In this document: piece by piece, positions 1 to 8,012 of the stretch
Position numbering within the stretch: the first letter of the stretch is position 1
How the letters are laid out: every line of letters starts with the position of its first letter
Source: Actinomadura formosensis NBRC 14204
GTDB taxonomy: Bacteria > Actinomycetota > Actinomycetes > Streptosporangiales > Streptosporangiaceae
Assembly: GCF_001552155.1 (NCBI RefSeq)
Contig: NZ_BCQQ01000064.1
Span: forward strand, 1-37,638
Direction: 5' to 3'
DNA length: 37,638 bases
Notes under the pieces: model-generated
Database searches by the model: none
What the model saw: only the letters and a program-made list of their open reading frames with translations
What the model was told of the DNA's origin: nothing
Translations under genes and position numbers: made by a program

Positions 1-1
1 G

Positions 2-2605
2 CACGCGACCGAGCCCGCCACCGATGCCGTCTCGCTGGGATTGGCCGGAGCCGACCACCCGATGCTCGGCGCGGTCGTGCAACTGCCGCAGTCGGACGGC
101 CTGGTGTTCACCTCACGCCTGTCGCTGCGGACGCATCCCTGGCTGGCAGACCATGCGGTCAGGGGCGTCGTCATCGTCCCCGGCACCGGGTTGGTCGAGC
201 TGGCCGTGCGTGCCGGGGACGAAGCCGGGTGCCCGGTTCTCGACGAGCTCGTGATCGAGGCGCCGCTGGTGGTGCCCCGGCACGGCGGGGTCCGCGTACA
301 GGTGGCACTCAGCGGGCCGGGCGAGGACGGCTCACGCACCGTCGAGGTGTACTCCCTCCGCGAAGACGCCGGTGCGGATACGTGGACCCGGCACGCCACC
401 GGTGTGCTGGCGGCCACGGGCCGGCCGGATCGGGGCGGCACCGGATTCGACTTCACCGCCTGGCCGCCGCCCGGCGCGCGGCCGGTCGACACCAGCGGTG
501 GCTACGGGCTGCTCGCGCAGGTGGGCTACGAGTACGGGACGACGTTCCAGGCCGTGCGGGCCGTGTGGCGGCGCGGCGAGGAGACCTTCGCCGAGGTCGC
601 CCTGCCCGAGGACCAGCGCAAGGAGGCGGGCGGGTTCGGCATCCACCCGGCGCTGCTGGACGCGGCCCTGCACTCGACCATGCTGAGCGCCGCGGCGGAC
701 GAGGGCGAACCGGATGGGCGGGAACTGCGGTTGCCGTTCGCGTGGAACAGGCTGCGACTGCACGCGGCCGGTGCCGCGGTGCTGCGGGTTCGCGTCGCGA
801 AACCCGGACCCGACGCGATGTCCCTGGAGGCCGCGGACGAGGCGGGCGGCCTTGTCGTCACGTTGGACTCGCTGATGGGCCGGCCGGTCACCGACCAGCA
901 GTTGGCGACGGCGGCGGGCACCGCGCGCGCCGACTCGTTGTTCCACGTGGCGTGGGTGGGGCTGCCTTCGCTGCCGGGCGGGCCTTCGCCGTCGTGGGTG
1001 CCGGTGGCCGACGCGGAACAGGTGGCGACCCTGGCCGACGACGTGCTGTCGGGTGCGGACGCCCCGGCGGCGGCAGTCCTGGAAGCCGTCGCCGACGGCG
1101 CTGACGGCGACGGCGCCGTGCTGGAGCTGACCACCCGGGTGCTGGACGCGGTGCAGTGCTGGCTGGCCGGGGGCGGGCTGGAGGAGTCGCGGCTGGTGGT
1201 CGCGACCCGGGGCGCGGTGCCCGCCGGCGACGGCGCGGTGACCGACCCGGCCGCCGCGGCGGTGTGGGGTCTGGTCCGGGCCGCCCAGGCCGAGAACCCC
1301 GGCCGGATCGTGCTGATCGACCTCGACCCGGCTTCCGGGGACGGGGCGGAATCGGTGCTGGGTCCGGTGCTGGCCGGTGGGGAACCGCAGGTCGCCGTCC
1401 GCGGCACGGCCCTGTCGGTGCCCCGGCTCACCCGTGCCGGCGGTGCCGTGCCGGACGCCCCGGCGGTGTTCGGTCCGGAAGGGACGGTCCTGGTCACGGG
1501 CGGTACCGGATCGCTGGGTGGTCTCGTGGCCCGGCACCTGGTCGCCCGGCACGGGGTGCGGCGTCTGGTGCTGGCCGGCCGGCGGGGTCCGGCCGCCGAG
1601 GGCGTGGCGGACCTGGTCGCGGACCTCACCGGGCGGGGCGCGGAGGTGTCGGTCGTGGCCTGCGATGTGTCGGATCGCGACCAGGTGGCGAGCCTGCTGG
1701 CGTCCGTGCCCGCCGAGCAGCCCCTGGTGGGTGTGGTGCACGCGGCCGGCGTGTCGGATGCCGGGGTGATCGGAACGGTGACGCCGGACCGGCTGGCGGA
1801 GGTGTTCGCGCCGAAGGTGGACGCGGTCCGGCATCTCGACGAACTGACCCGCGGCATGGACCTGGACGCGTTCGTCGTCTATTCCTCGGTCTCCGGCGTG
1901 TTCATGGGCGCGGGCAGCGGCGGCTACGCGGCCGCGAACGCGTACCTGGACGGGTTGATGGCGAGCCGCCGGGCGGCCGGCCTTCCGGGGCTGTCGCTGG
2001 CGTGGGGCCTGTGGGAGCAGAGCACCGGCATGGCGGCCGGCGCCGACGACCTCACCCGCTCCCGGATGAACCGGCGCGGGGGACTGCTGCCGATGACGCC
2101 CGCGGAGGGCATGGAACTCTTCGATGCCGCCGTCGGGTCCGGGCAGGCGATGCTGGTGCCCGCCAAACTGGACCTGCGCGGGGTGCGCGCGGCCGCGGCG
2201 GCGGGCGCCGGCGTGCCGCACATGTTGCGCGGCCTGGTCCGTGCGGGCCGGCAGCAGGCGCGCACCGCGGGCGCCGGCGACGAGCGCGGGCGGCTGCCGG
2301 AGCGGCTGGCCGGGCTGCCCGCCGCCGAACAGGCGAAGGTCCTGCTCGACCTGGTGCGGGCTCAGGTGGCCGCGGTCCTCGGCTACGGCGCGTCCCACCA
2401 CATCGACGCGGACCAGGGACTCTTCGAGATCGGTTTCGACTCCCTCACCGCCATCGAGCTCCGCAACCGGCTCCGCGACATCACCGAACGGAAGATCGTT
2501 CCCAATCTCGTTTTCGCTTACCCGACACCAGAGCGCATCGCCGCGCACCTGCACGAGCTGATGTGCGGCGAGCAGGCCGCGGCCCCAGTGGCGATCTCCG
2601 TCTGA
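2..2605 (+). CDS. Type I modular PKS, C-terminal end of last module (DH-KR-ACP), partial
   Basis: The frame is open from the first bases, so the KS and AT lie upstream; 867 residues are visible. A dehydratase domain opens the fragment, with HAVRGVVIVP (active His about residue 51) and HPALLDAAL (Asp about 220). A ketoreductase follows, with NADPH motif GGTGSLGG near 500, the YSSVSG serine near 629 and the GGYAAANAY tyrosine at 642. An acyl carrier domain ends the protein with GFDSL, whose Ser 814 takes phosphopantetheine. No thioesterase follows, as expected when an amide synthase releases the chain. The domain order and the next gene match the end of rifamycin RifE (module 10), which builds the alkene next to the amide. 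The KR lacks the LDD motif of B-type domains (it reads VSDAG), which would suit an A-type KR. Overlapping ORFs in other frames are shadows. Confidence 0.95.
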   Translation, partial: HATEPATDAVSLGLAGADHPMLGAVVQLPQSDGLVFTSRLSLRTHPWLADHAVRGVVIVPGTGLVELAVRAGDEAGCPVLDELVIEAPLVVPRHGGVRVQVALSGPGEDGSRTVEVYSLREDAGADTWTRHATGVLAATGRPDRGGTGFDFTAWPPPGARPVDTSGGYGLLAQVGYEYGTTFQAVRAVWRRGEETFAEVALPEDQRKEAGGFGIHPALLDAALHSTMLSAAADEGEPDGRELRLPFAWNRLRLHAAGAAVLRVRVAKPGPDAMSLEAADEAGGLVVTLDSLMGRPVTDQQLATAAGTARADSLFHVAWVGLPSLPGGPSPSWVPVADAEQVATLADDVLSGADAPAAAVLEAVADGADGDGAVLELTTRVLDAVQCWLAGGGLEESRLVVATRGAVPAGDGAVTDPAAAAVWGLVRAAQAENPGRIVLIDLDPASGDGAESVLGPVLAGGEPQVAVRGTALSVPRLTRAGGAVPDAPAVFGPEGTVLVTGGTGSLGGLVARHLVARHGVRRLVLAGRRGPAAEGVADLVADLTGRGAEVSVVACDVSDRDQVASLLASVPAEQPLVGVVHAAGVSDAGVIGTVTPDRLAEVFAPKVDAVRHLDELTRGMDLDAFVVYSSVSGVFMGAGSGGYAAANAYLDGLMASRRAAGLPGLSLAWGLWEQSTGMAAGADDLTRSRMNRRGGLLPMTPAEGMELFDAAVGSGQAMLVPAKLDLRGVRAAAAAGAGVPHMLRGLVRAGRQQARTAGAGDERGRLPERLAGLPAAEQAKVLLDLVRAQVAAVLGYGASHHIDADQGLFEIGFDSLTAIELRNRLRDITERKIVPNLVFAYPTPERIAAHLHELMCGEQAAAPVAISV

Positions 2606-2619
2606 AAGAGGGTGATGAC

Positions 2620-3396
2620 GTGTTCGACGTGGACCGCTACCTGCGGCGGATCGGCTGCGCCGGAGAGACCGGTGTGGACATCACGACGCTGCGGAAGCTG
2701 CAGAGAAACCACCTCATGGCGATTCCCTACAACAGTGCCGCCTACGACCTCGCTGACGGAGTGCGCATCGTCGACCTCGACGACGGCGCCATCTTCGAGA
2801 CGAGCATCGCCGACGGGCGCGGCGGCGCCTGCTACCACCTGAACCGCCTGTTCCACCGGCTTCTCCGGGAGCTGGGCTATGACGTCACGCTGGTGGCGGG
2901 CACCACCGCCGAAGGCCGGGACAACTTCGGGACCGACATCGAGCACATGTTCAACCGCGTCTCCCTGGACGGCGGCGAATGGCTCGTGGACGTCGGCTAT
3001 CCGGGCCCGACCTACGTCGAGCCGCTGCTGGTCTCCGACACGGTGCAGACCCAGTACGGAAGCCAGTTCCGGCTGGTCGGCCACGAATCCGGGACCGTGC
3101 TGCAACGCCGGGGAGCGGCCACCCGCTGGGGCCTCGTCTACACCTTCACGCTGAAACCCCGGCAGTGGAGCGACTGGAAGGAACTGGAGGACGGTTTCCG
3201 GAAGCTCCTGTCGGACGCGGAGCGGGACGACGCCCAGGAGATCCTGTGCGGCCGGGCCTTCGAGGACGGTCAGGTCTTCATGCGGCAGCGCCGCTATCTC
3301 ACCGTCCGGAACGGCCGTGAGCAGGTCCGCACGATCACCGACGACGACGAGCACCGGATGCTGCTGTCCCGCGTCCTCTCCGGCGACCTCGGCTGA
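2620..3396 (+). CDS. rifF: Ansamycin amide synthase (arylamine N-acetyltransferase fold)
   Basis: This enzyme releases the finished polyketide from the last ACP and closes the macrolactam by attack of the AHBA amine. The 258-residue protein has the N-acetyltransferase fold and its Cys-His-Asp triad: GRGGACYHLN (Cys71), DIEHMFNRV (His109) and WLVDVGYPGP (Asp124). I chose GTG at 2620 because a GAGGG ribosome site lies 7-8 nt upstream and the protein then starts VFDVDRYLRRIG, as in RifF (about 260 residues). It begins 14 nt after the PKS stop, so it belongs to the same operon. Its position directly behind a PKS without a thioesterase confirms the role. The frame is open far upstream inside the PKS gene, but that part is shadow. 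Confidence 0.95.
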   Translation: MFDVDRYLRRIGCAGETGVDITTLRKLQRNHLMAIPYNSAAYDLADGVRIVDLDDGAIFETSIADGRGGACYHLNRLFHRLLRELGYDVTLVAGTTAEGRDNFGTDIEHMFNRVSLDGGEWLVDVGYPGPTYVEPLLVSDTVQTQYGSQFRLVGHESGTVLQRRGAATRWGLVYTFTLKPRQWSDWKELEDGFRKLLSDAERDDAQEILCGRAFEDGQVFMRQRRYLTVRNGREQVRTITDDDEHRMLLSRVLSGDLG

Positions 3397-3429
3397 GCTC
3401 GCGCCCGATCGCAACCAGAAGGAGAAATG

Positions 3430-3597
3430 ATGGAGAACGAGGACCGTCCGTTCGCGTGGCTCGTCAACTTCTACCGGGCCGGGTACGAGGCGTACGTCCG
3501 GTTCCTGTGCGTCTTCTACACCGGTCAGCCGGGGGCGGCGAAGGCCGCGGACCCGGCGCACCGCACCTCGGGGGACGCCCAGGAGGAGGCGCCGTGA
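3430..3597 (+). CDS. Small ORF between amide synthase and aminoDHQ synthase (55 aa)
   Basis: This short ORF would give MENEDRPFAWLVNFYRAGY followed by EAYVRFLCVFYTGQ and a polar Ala/Glu-rich tail. It has a strong AAGGAG ribosome site at 3419-3424; ATG 3430 has ideal spacing, while ATG 3427 is too close. Its stop overlaps the GTG start of the aminoDHQ synthase gene (GTGA, 3594-3597), so translational coupling is likely. The middle is rich in aromatic and hydrophobic residues with regularly spaced Arg, which suggests an amphipathic helix rather than a clear membrane span. I do not recognise a family. It could be a real small protein or only a coupling leader; the good ribosome site and stop-start overlap argue for translation. 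Confidence 0.65.
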   Translation: MENEDRPFAWLVNFYRAGYEAYVRFLCVFYTGQPGAAKAADPAHRTSGDAQEEAP

Positions 3598-4655
3598 GAA
3601 GAACGGTTCCGGTGCGCCTCGGAGATCGTTCCTACGAGGTGCTCGTCGGCCCGGGGGTGCGCGCGTCGCTTGCCGGGGTGCTTCGGCGGCTGGGCGCGGA
3701 ACGGGCCGTCGTCGTGTCGGCACGCCCGGAGGAATGGGTGCCCGACACCGGTGTGGAGACCCTGCTGCTGCCCGCCCGGGACGGTGAACGGCACAAGACG
3801 CTGTCCACCGTGGAGGCGCTGTGCGGTGAGTTCGTGCGGTTCGGGCTCACCAGGTCGGACGTCGTCGTCTCCTGCGGGGGCGGGACGACCACCGACGTCG
3901 TCGGGCTGGCGGCCGCGCTGTATCACCGGGGTGTGGCCGTGGTTCACCTGCCCACGTCGCTGCTCGCCCAGGTGGACGCCAGCGTCGGCGGGAAGACGGG
4001 GGTGAACCTGCCGGAAGGCAAGAACCTGGTCGGTGCGTTCTGGCAGCCCAGCGCGGTGCTGTGCGACACCGACCACCTGTCGACCCTGCCGCGGCGGGAG
4101 CTGCGGAACGGTTTCGGTGAGATCGCCCGCTGCCACTTCATCGGCGCGGGGGACCTGCGCGGGCTGTCGCTCACGGAGCAGATCGCCGCCAGTGTGACTC
4201 TCAAGGCGGGCATCGTGGAGGTGGACGAACGCGACGCCGGGATACGGCACCTGCTCAACTACGGCCATACGCTGGGCCACGCGCTCGAAGTGGCCACCGG
4301 ATTCGCGCTGCGCCACGGCGAGGCGGTCGCCATCGGCACGGTCTTCGCGGGCCGGCTGGCGGGCGCGCTGGGCCGCGTCGACCGGGCCAGGGTGGACGAG
4401 CACCTGGCGGTCGTCCGCCACTACGGCCTGCCCGCCGCCCTGCCCTCCGGCGTGGACCCGGCTGCCCTCGTCCGCCAGATGCGCCGGGACAAGAAGGCGA
4501 TCACCGGGCTCGCCTTCGTCCTGGACGGGCCCGCGGGCGCGGAGCTGGTGAGCGATGTGCCGGAGGACGTGGTCGCCCGTGTCCTCGACGAGATGCCGCG
4601 TGCGCGCCTGGACGAGCTCGTCGGGGACGCCGCGGCCGATGCGGCGCCGGCATGA
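3594..4655 (+). CDS. rifG: Amino-3-dehydroquinate synthase (DHQ synthase family)
   Basis: This enzyme cyclises aminoDAHP to 5-amino-5-deoxy-3-dehydroquinate in the AHBA pathway. The 353-residue protein shows the DHQ synthase landmarks in order: GGGTTTDVVGLAAALYHRG (NAD site), PTSLLAQVDASVGGKTGVN, LPEGKNLVGAF and the metal-binding region LLNYGHTLGHALE plus RHGEAVAIG. In primary-metabolism enzymes the segment after TLPRRE usually ends with EVIKYG; here it reads GFGEIARCHF, so the lysine is replaced. This fits a paralogue specialised for the amino substrate. GTG 3594 is chosen because it overlaps the stop of the small upstream ORF and yields VRRTVPVRLGDRSY, a normal family start. The stop overlaps the next start (ATGA). 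Confidence 0.93.
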   Translation: MRRTVPVRLGDRSYEVLVGPGVRASLAGVLRRLGAERAVVVSARPEEWVPDTGVETLLLPARDGERHKTLSTVEALCGEFVRFGLTRSDVVVSCGGGTTTDVVGLAAALYHRGVAVVHLPTSLLAQVDASVGGKTGVNLPEGKNLVGAFWQPSAVLCDTDHLSTLPRRELRNGFGEIARCHFIGAGDLRGLSLTEQIAASVTLKAGIVEVDERDAGIRHLLNYGHTLGHALEVATGFALRHGEAVAIGTVFAGRLAGALGRVDRARVDEHLAVVRHYGLPAALPSGVDPAALVRQMRRDKKAITGLAFVLDGPAGAELVSDVPEDVVARVLDEMPRARLDELVGDAAADAAPA

Positions 4656-5872
4656 GGCGGTTCCCGCCCGCCGGAAGCCCGGCCCGCCCGGTGGACCGGC
4701 TCCTGGCCCGCAGGCTGGACGAGGCGCTGGCCCGGCCCGCCGCCCAGCAGCCGCGCTGGCCGGAACCGGAACAGGCGAGCGCCGTCATCGGACGGCTGCA
4801 CCACGCGGACCCGATCGTGGCGCCGGAGGAGACGGCGCGGCTGTCCGGCCGGCTCGCGTCGGTCGCCCGCGGTGCGGCGTTCCTGCTGCAGGGCGGCGAC
4901 TGCGCCGAGACCTTCGCCGGCAACACCGAGTCGCATCTGCGGGCCAACCTGCGGGTCCTGGAGCGGATGGCCGCCGTGCTCGGCCAGGCGGCCGGCATGC
5001 CGGTGGTCAAGATCGCGCGCATGGCCGGGCAGTACGCCAAACCCCGGTCCAACGCCGTCGACACGCTGGGGCTGCCGGTCTACCGCGGCGACATCGTCAA
5101 CTCCGCGGAACGCACCCCCGCCGCGAGAACACCCGACCCGCACCGGATGGCGCGCGCCCACGCCAACGCGGCCGGCGCGATGGAGCTGGTCCGCGGGCTC
5201 TGCGCGGGCGAGGTCTACATCAGCCACGAGATGCTCCTGCTCGACTACGAACGGGCCGTGCTGTGGGTGGACGCCGCCGGCCCGGAGCCCCGGCTGTCGA
5301 GCGGCCTGGCGCACTTCCCGTGGATCGGCGACCGCACCCGCCAGCTCGACGGGGCGCATGTCGCGTTCGCGGAGCTCCTGGCCAACCCGATCGGTCTCAA
5401 GATCGGTCCGAGCGTCACCCCGGAGCAGGCCGTCGAGTACGTGCGGCGCCTCGACCCGCACCGCACACCGGGGAGGCTGACACTGGTGAGCCGCATGGGG
5501 CACACCCTCGTCCGCGACGTCCTCCCGCCGATCGTGGAGAAGGTCAACGCCTCCGGGCACGAAGTGATCTGGCAGTGCGATCCGATGCACGGCAACACCC
5601 GGACGTCGGGGAACGGGTACAAGACCCGGCACTTCGACCACGTGGTCGACGAGATCGCCGGTTTCTTCGAGGTGCACCGGCGGCTCGGCACCCATCCCGG
5701 CGGCATCCACGTCGAGGTGACCGGCGACGACGTGACCGAATGCCTCGGCGGGTCCTCCGGAATCGCCGAGACCGACCTTCCCGCCCGCTACCGGACCGCC
5801 TGCGACCCGCGGCTCAACGCCGGGCAGGCGGGCGAACTCGCCTCCGCCGTCGCGCGGATGCTGCGCGGCTGA
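4652..5872 (+). CDS. rifH: AminoDAHP synthase (class II DAHP synthase family)
   Basis: This enzyme condenses phosphoenolpyruvate with an imino-erythrose 4-phosphate (aminoshikimate pathway) to give aminoDAHP. The 406-residue protein belongs to the class II (plant-like) DAHP synthases: the LQGGDCAETF motif near residue 85, VKIARMAGQYAKPRS, a long central barrel and RMGHTLVRDVLPPIVEKV followed by WQCDPMHGNT near residue 312. ATG 4652 overlaps the TGA of the preceding gene, which indicates translational coupling inside the PKS-rifF-G-H-I operon. Class II enzymes also serve normal aromatic amino acid synthesis, but the neighbours fix the AHBA role. Confidence 0.95.
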   Translation: MRRFPPAGSPARPVDRLLARRLDEALARPAAQQPRWPEPEQASAVIGRLHHADPIVAPEETARLSGRLASVARGAAFLLQGGDCAETFAGNTESHLRANLRVLERMAAVLGQAAGMPVVKIARMAGQYAKPRSNAVDTLGLPVYRGDIVNSAERTPAARTPDPHRMARAHANAAGAMELVRGLCAGEVYISHEMLLLDYERAVLWVDAAGPEPRLSSGLAHFPWIGDRTRQLDGAHVAFAELLANPIGLKIGPSVTPEQAVEYVRRLDPHRTPGRLTLVSRMGHTLVRDVLPPIVEKVNASGHEVIWQCDPMHGNTRTSGNGYKTRHFDHVVDEIAGFFEVHRRLGTHPGGIHVEVTGDDVTECLGGSSGIAETDLPARYRTACDPRLNAGQAGELASAVARMLRG

Positions 5873-5902
5873 CAGGACGGACGTCCAGGAAAGAAGGCTG
5901 TG

Positions 5903-6706
5903 ATGACCGGAAACCCGCCCATCGGCGGCACCACCCGCCTGTACGTCGTGGTGGGCGATCCCGTCGCCCAGGTCCAGTCGCCCGCGCTGATGAACCCGCT
6001 CTTCGCACGGCTGGGAATCGACGCGGTGCTGGTCCCGGTGCACGCGAGGCCCGAACACCTTGAGCGGATCGTCGGCGGGTTGCAGTGCGCCGGCAACGTC
6101 GACGGCATCTTCGTCACGGTGCCGCACAAGGCGGCGGCCGCCGGGCTCGCCGACCGCCGCGGCCCGATGGTGGAGATCACCGGGAGCGCCAACGCGCTCA
6201 GGCGGGAGGCCGACGGCGGCTGGTACGCGGAGAACTTCGACGGCCTCGGTTTCGTGACGGGCCTCGTGGGCGCCGGCCACGACCCGAGAGGCAGCCGGGT
6301 GGCGCTCGTCGGCGCGGGCGGCGCGGGAAGCGCCATCGCCGCCGCGCTGCTGGCGGCGGGCGTGGAACGGCTGTCGGTGTGCGACCCGGACACCGCGAAA
6401 CTGGACGGGCTCCGCTCGCGCCTGGACGCGCACTGGCCGGGCAGGACCGCCGTCTCGGCCGAACCGCTGCTGGACGGCGCCGGCATCGCCGTGAACGCCA
6501 CACCGCTCGGGCTGAATCCCGGCGACCCGCTGCCATTCCGCCCGGACCTCCTGCCATCGGGCAGTGTGGTGGCCGACATCATTATGCGGCCCCGGGAGAC
6601 CCGGCTTCTTCGCGAAGCGGCGGCACTTGGCCACCGCGTCCATTACGGAATCCACATGCTCGACGGGCAACTGGCCTCATATCGTGCGTTTTTTGGCCTG
6701 GGCTGA
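5903..6706 (+). CDS. rifI: Aminoquinate/shikimate dehydrogenase-like protein
   Basis: This is a shikimate dehydrogenase family oxidoreductase of 267 residues. Visible landmarks are VVGDPVAQVQSPALMNPLF (substrate-binding N-terminus), VPHKAAA with the catalytic lysine, NFDGLGFV with the conserved Asp, GAGGAGSAIAAALL (NAD(P) glycine loop) and MLDGQLASYRAFFG at the C-terminus. In the rif cluster the homologue RifI accompanies AHBA synthesis and acts on aminoshikimate or quinate-type intermediates; it is not essential for AHBA as I recall. ATG 5903 is preferred over the in-frame GTG at 5900 because the AAGAAGG ribosome site then sits 6 nt away. The last gene of the first (+) operon; a regulatory box begins 12 nt after its stop. 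Confidence 0.9.
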   Translation: MTGNPPIGGTTRLYVVVGDPVAQVQSPALMNPLFARLGIDAVLVPVHARPEHLERIVGGLQCAGNVDGIFVTVPHKAAAAGLADRRGPMVEITGSANALRREADGGWYAENFDGLGFVTGLVGAGHDPRGSRVALVGAGGAGSAIAAALLAAGVERLSVCDPDTAKLDGLRSRLDAHWPGRTAVSAEPLLDGAGIAVNATPLGLNPGDPLPFRPDLLPSGSVVADIIMRPRETRLLREAAALGHRVHYGIHMLDGQLASYRAFFGLG

Positions 6707-6718
6707 AGAGTCCGGCGA

Positions 6719-6762
6719 CTACCAGAGCGAGGGATGTGGGGCACCATACGCCGTCATATTCT
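6719..6762 (+). promoter_or_regulatory. Regulatory box and promoter of the rifK operon
   Basis: CTACC-N8-GGATG lies at 6719-6736 and matches exactly the RifZ-site consensus I remember from the rifamycin cluster. A -10 hexamer TATTCT at 6757-6762 follows after 20 nt. Its distance to the AHBA synthase start at 6852 leaves a leader of about 80 nt. Confidence 0.75.
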
Positions 6763-6851
6763 GACGAGCAGCGGCTGATTCGCTCAATTCCCGAAAATCG
6801 GGCCGTCGTTCGATCATTTCCTCAATTGGCCCAGTGGAGATTCGGAGAGGT

Positions 6852-8012
6852 ATGCACGCGCGACAGGGACCGGAATTCCCCCGTTGGCCCCAGTACGACG
6901 AGACCGAGCGGGACAGCCTGATCCGTGCGCTGGAGCAGGGCCAGTGGTGGCGCATGGGCGGGGACGAGGTGAACTCCTTCGAACGCGAGTTCGCCGCCCA
7001 GCACGGCGCCGAGCACGCGCTGGCGGTCACGAACGGGACGCACGCGCTGGAACTCGCTCTGCAGTGCATGGGCGCCGGGCCGGGCACCGAGGTCATCGTG
7101 CCGGCCTTCACCTTCATCTCCTCCTCCCAGGCGGCCCAGCGGCTCGGCGCGGTCGCGGTCCCGGTCGACGTCCGCCCGGACACCTACTGCATCGACGCGG
7201 CGGCGGTGGCCGCCGCCATCACACCGCGCACCCGCCTGATCATGCCGGTGCACATGGCCGGGCTCATGGCGGACATGGACGCGCTGGCGAAGATCTCCGC
7301 CGAGGCCGGTGTGCCGCTGCTCCAGGACGCCGCGCACGCCCACGGCGCGCGCTGGCAGGGCAAGCGCGTCGGTGAACTGGGCAGCGTCGCGGCGTTCAGC
7401 TTCCAGAACGGCAAGCTGATGACCGCGGGCGAAGGCGGCGCCGTGCTGTTCCCCGACACCGAGATGTACGAGACGGCGTTCCTGCGGCACAGCTGCGGCC
7501 GCCCCCGGGACGACCGCCGGTACCTCCACCGGATCGCCGGCTCCAACCTGCGCATGAACGAGTTCTCGGCGGCGGTGCTGCGGGCGCAGCTGCGCCGCCT
7601 CGACGAGCAGATCGCGCTCCGCGGCAAGCGCTGGACCCTGCTGTCCCGGCTGCTCGGGGCGATCGACGGCGTCGTCCCCCAGGGCGGCGACGTGCGCGCC
7701 GACCGCCACTCGCACTACATGGCGATGTTCCGCCTCCCCGGGATCGCGGAGGAGAAGCGCAACGCCCTTGTCGACCGGCTCGTCGACGCCGGCCTGCCCG
7801 CGTTCGCCGCGTTCCGCGCGATCTACCGCACCGAGGCGTTCTGGGAGATCGGCGCGCCGGGCGAGACCCCGGACGCGATCGCGGAGCGCTGCCCCAACAC
7901 CGACGCCATCAGCCGGGACTGCGTCTGGCTGCACCACCGCGTCCTGCTGGCGGGGGAGCGGGAGATGCACGCCACCGCCGAGATCATCGCCGACGCCGTG
8001 GCCGCCGTATGA
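6852..8012 (+). CDS. rifK: AHBA synthase (PLP-dependent, DegT/DnrJ/EryC1 family)
   Basis: This is the marker enzyme of ansamycin clusters: it aromatises aminoDHS-type substrate to 3-amino-5-hydroxybenzoic acid, the PKS starter. The 386-residue protein contains GQWWRMGGDEVNSFEREFA, VTNGTHALELALQ, VPAFTFISSSQAAQRLG, the PLP Asp region LLQDAAHAHGARW and SFQNGKLMTAGEGGA. ATG 6852 is chosen over the upstream in-frame ATG 6834 because it has GGAG just ahead and places the PLP lysine exactly at residue 188, its number in RifK. The following gene overlaps by ATGA. It is the first gene of the rifK-L-M-N unit behind its own box promoter. Confidence 0.97.
   Translation: MHARQGPEFPRWPQYDETERDSLIRALEQGQWWRMGGDEVNSFEREFAAQHGAEHALAVTNGTHALELALQCMGAGPGTEVIVPAFTFISSSQAAQRLGAVAVPVDVRPDTYCIDAAAVAAAITPRTRLIMPVHMAGLMADMDALAKISAEAGVPLLQDAAHAHGARWQGKRVGELGSVAAFSFQNGKLMTAGEGGAVLFPDTEMYETAFLRHSCGRPRDDRRYLHRIAGSNLRMNEFSAAVLRAQLRRLDEQIALRGKRWTLLSRLLGAIDGVVPQGGDVRADRHSHYMAMFRLPGIAEEKRNALVDRLVDAGLPAFAAFRAIYRTEAFWEIGAPGETPDAIAERCPNTDAISRDCVWLHHRVLLAGEREMHATAEIIADAVAAV

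Noticed and set aside
332..2554. Long open frame on the minus strand opposite the PKS (740 codons)
   Set aside because: High GC leaves antisense frames open; the product is Arg/Gly/His-rich with no motif, while the plus-strand frame has full DH, KR and ACP motifs. The same applies to most other long antisense frames, such as 4421-6670, 7823-9661 and 10081-11835.
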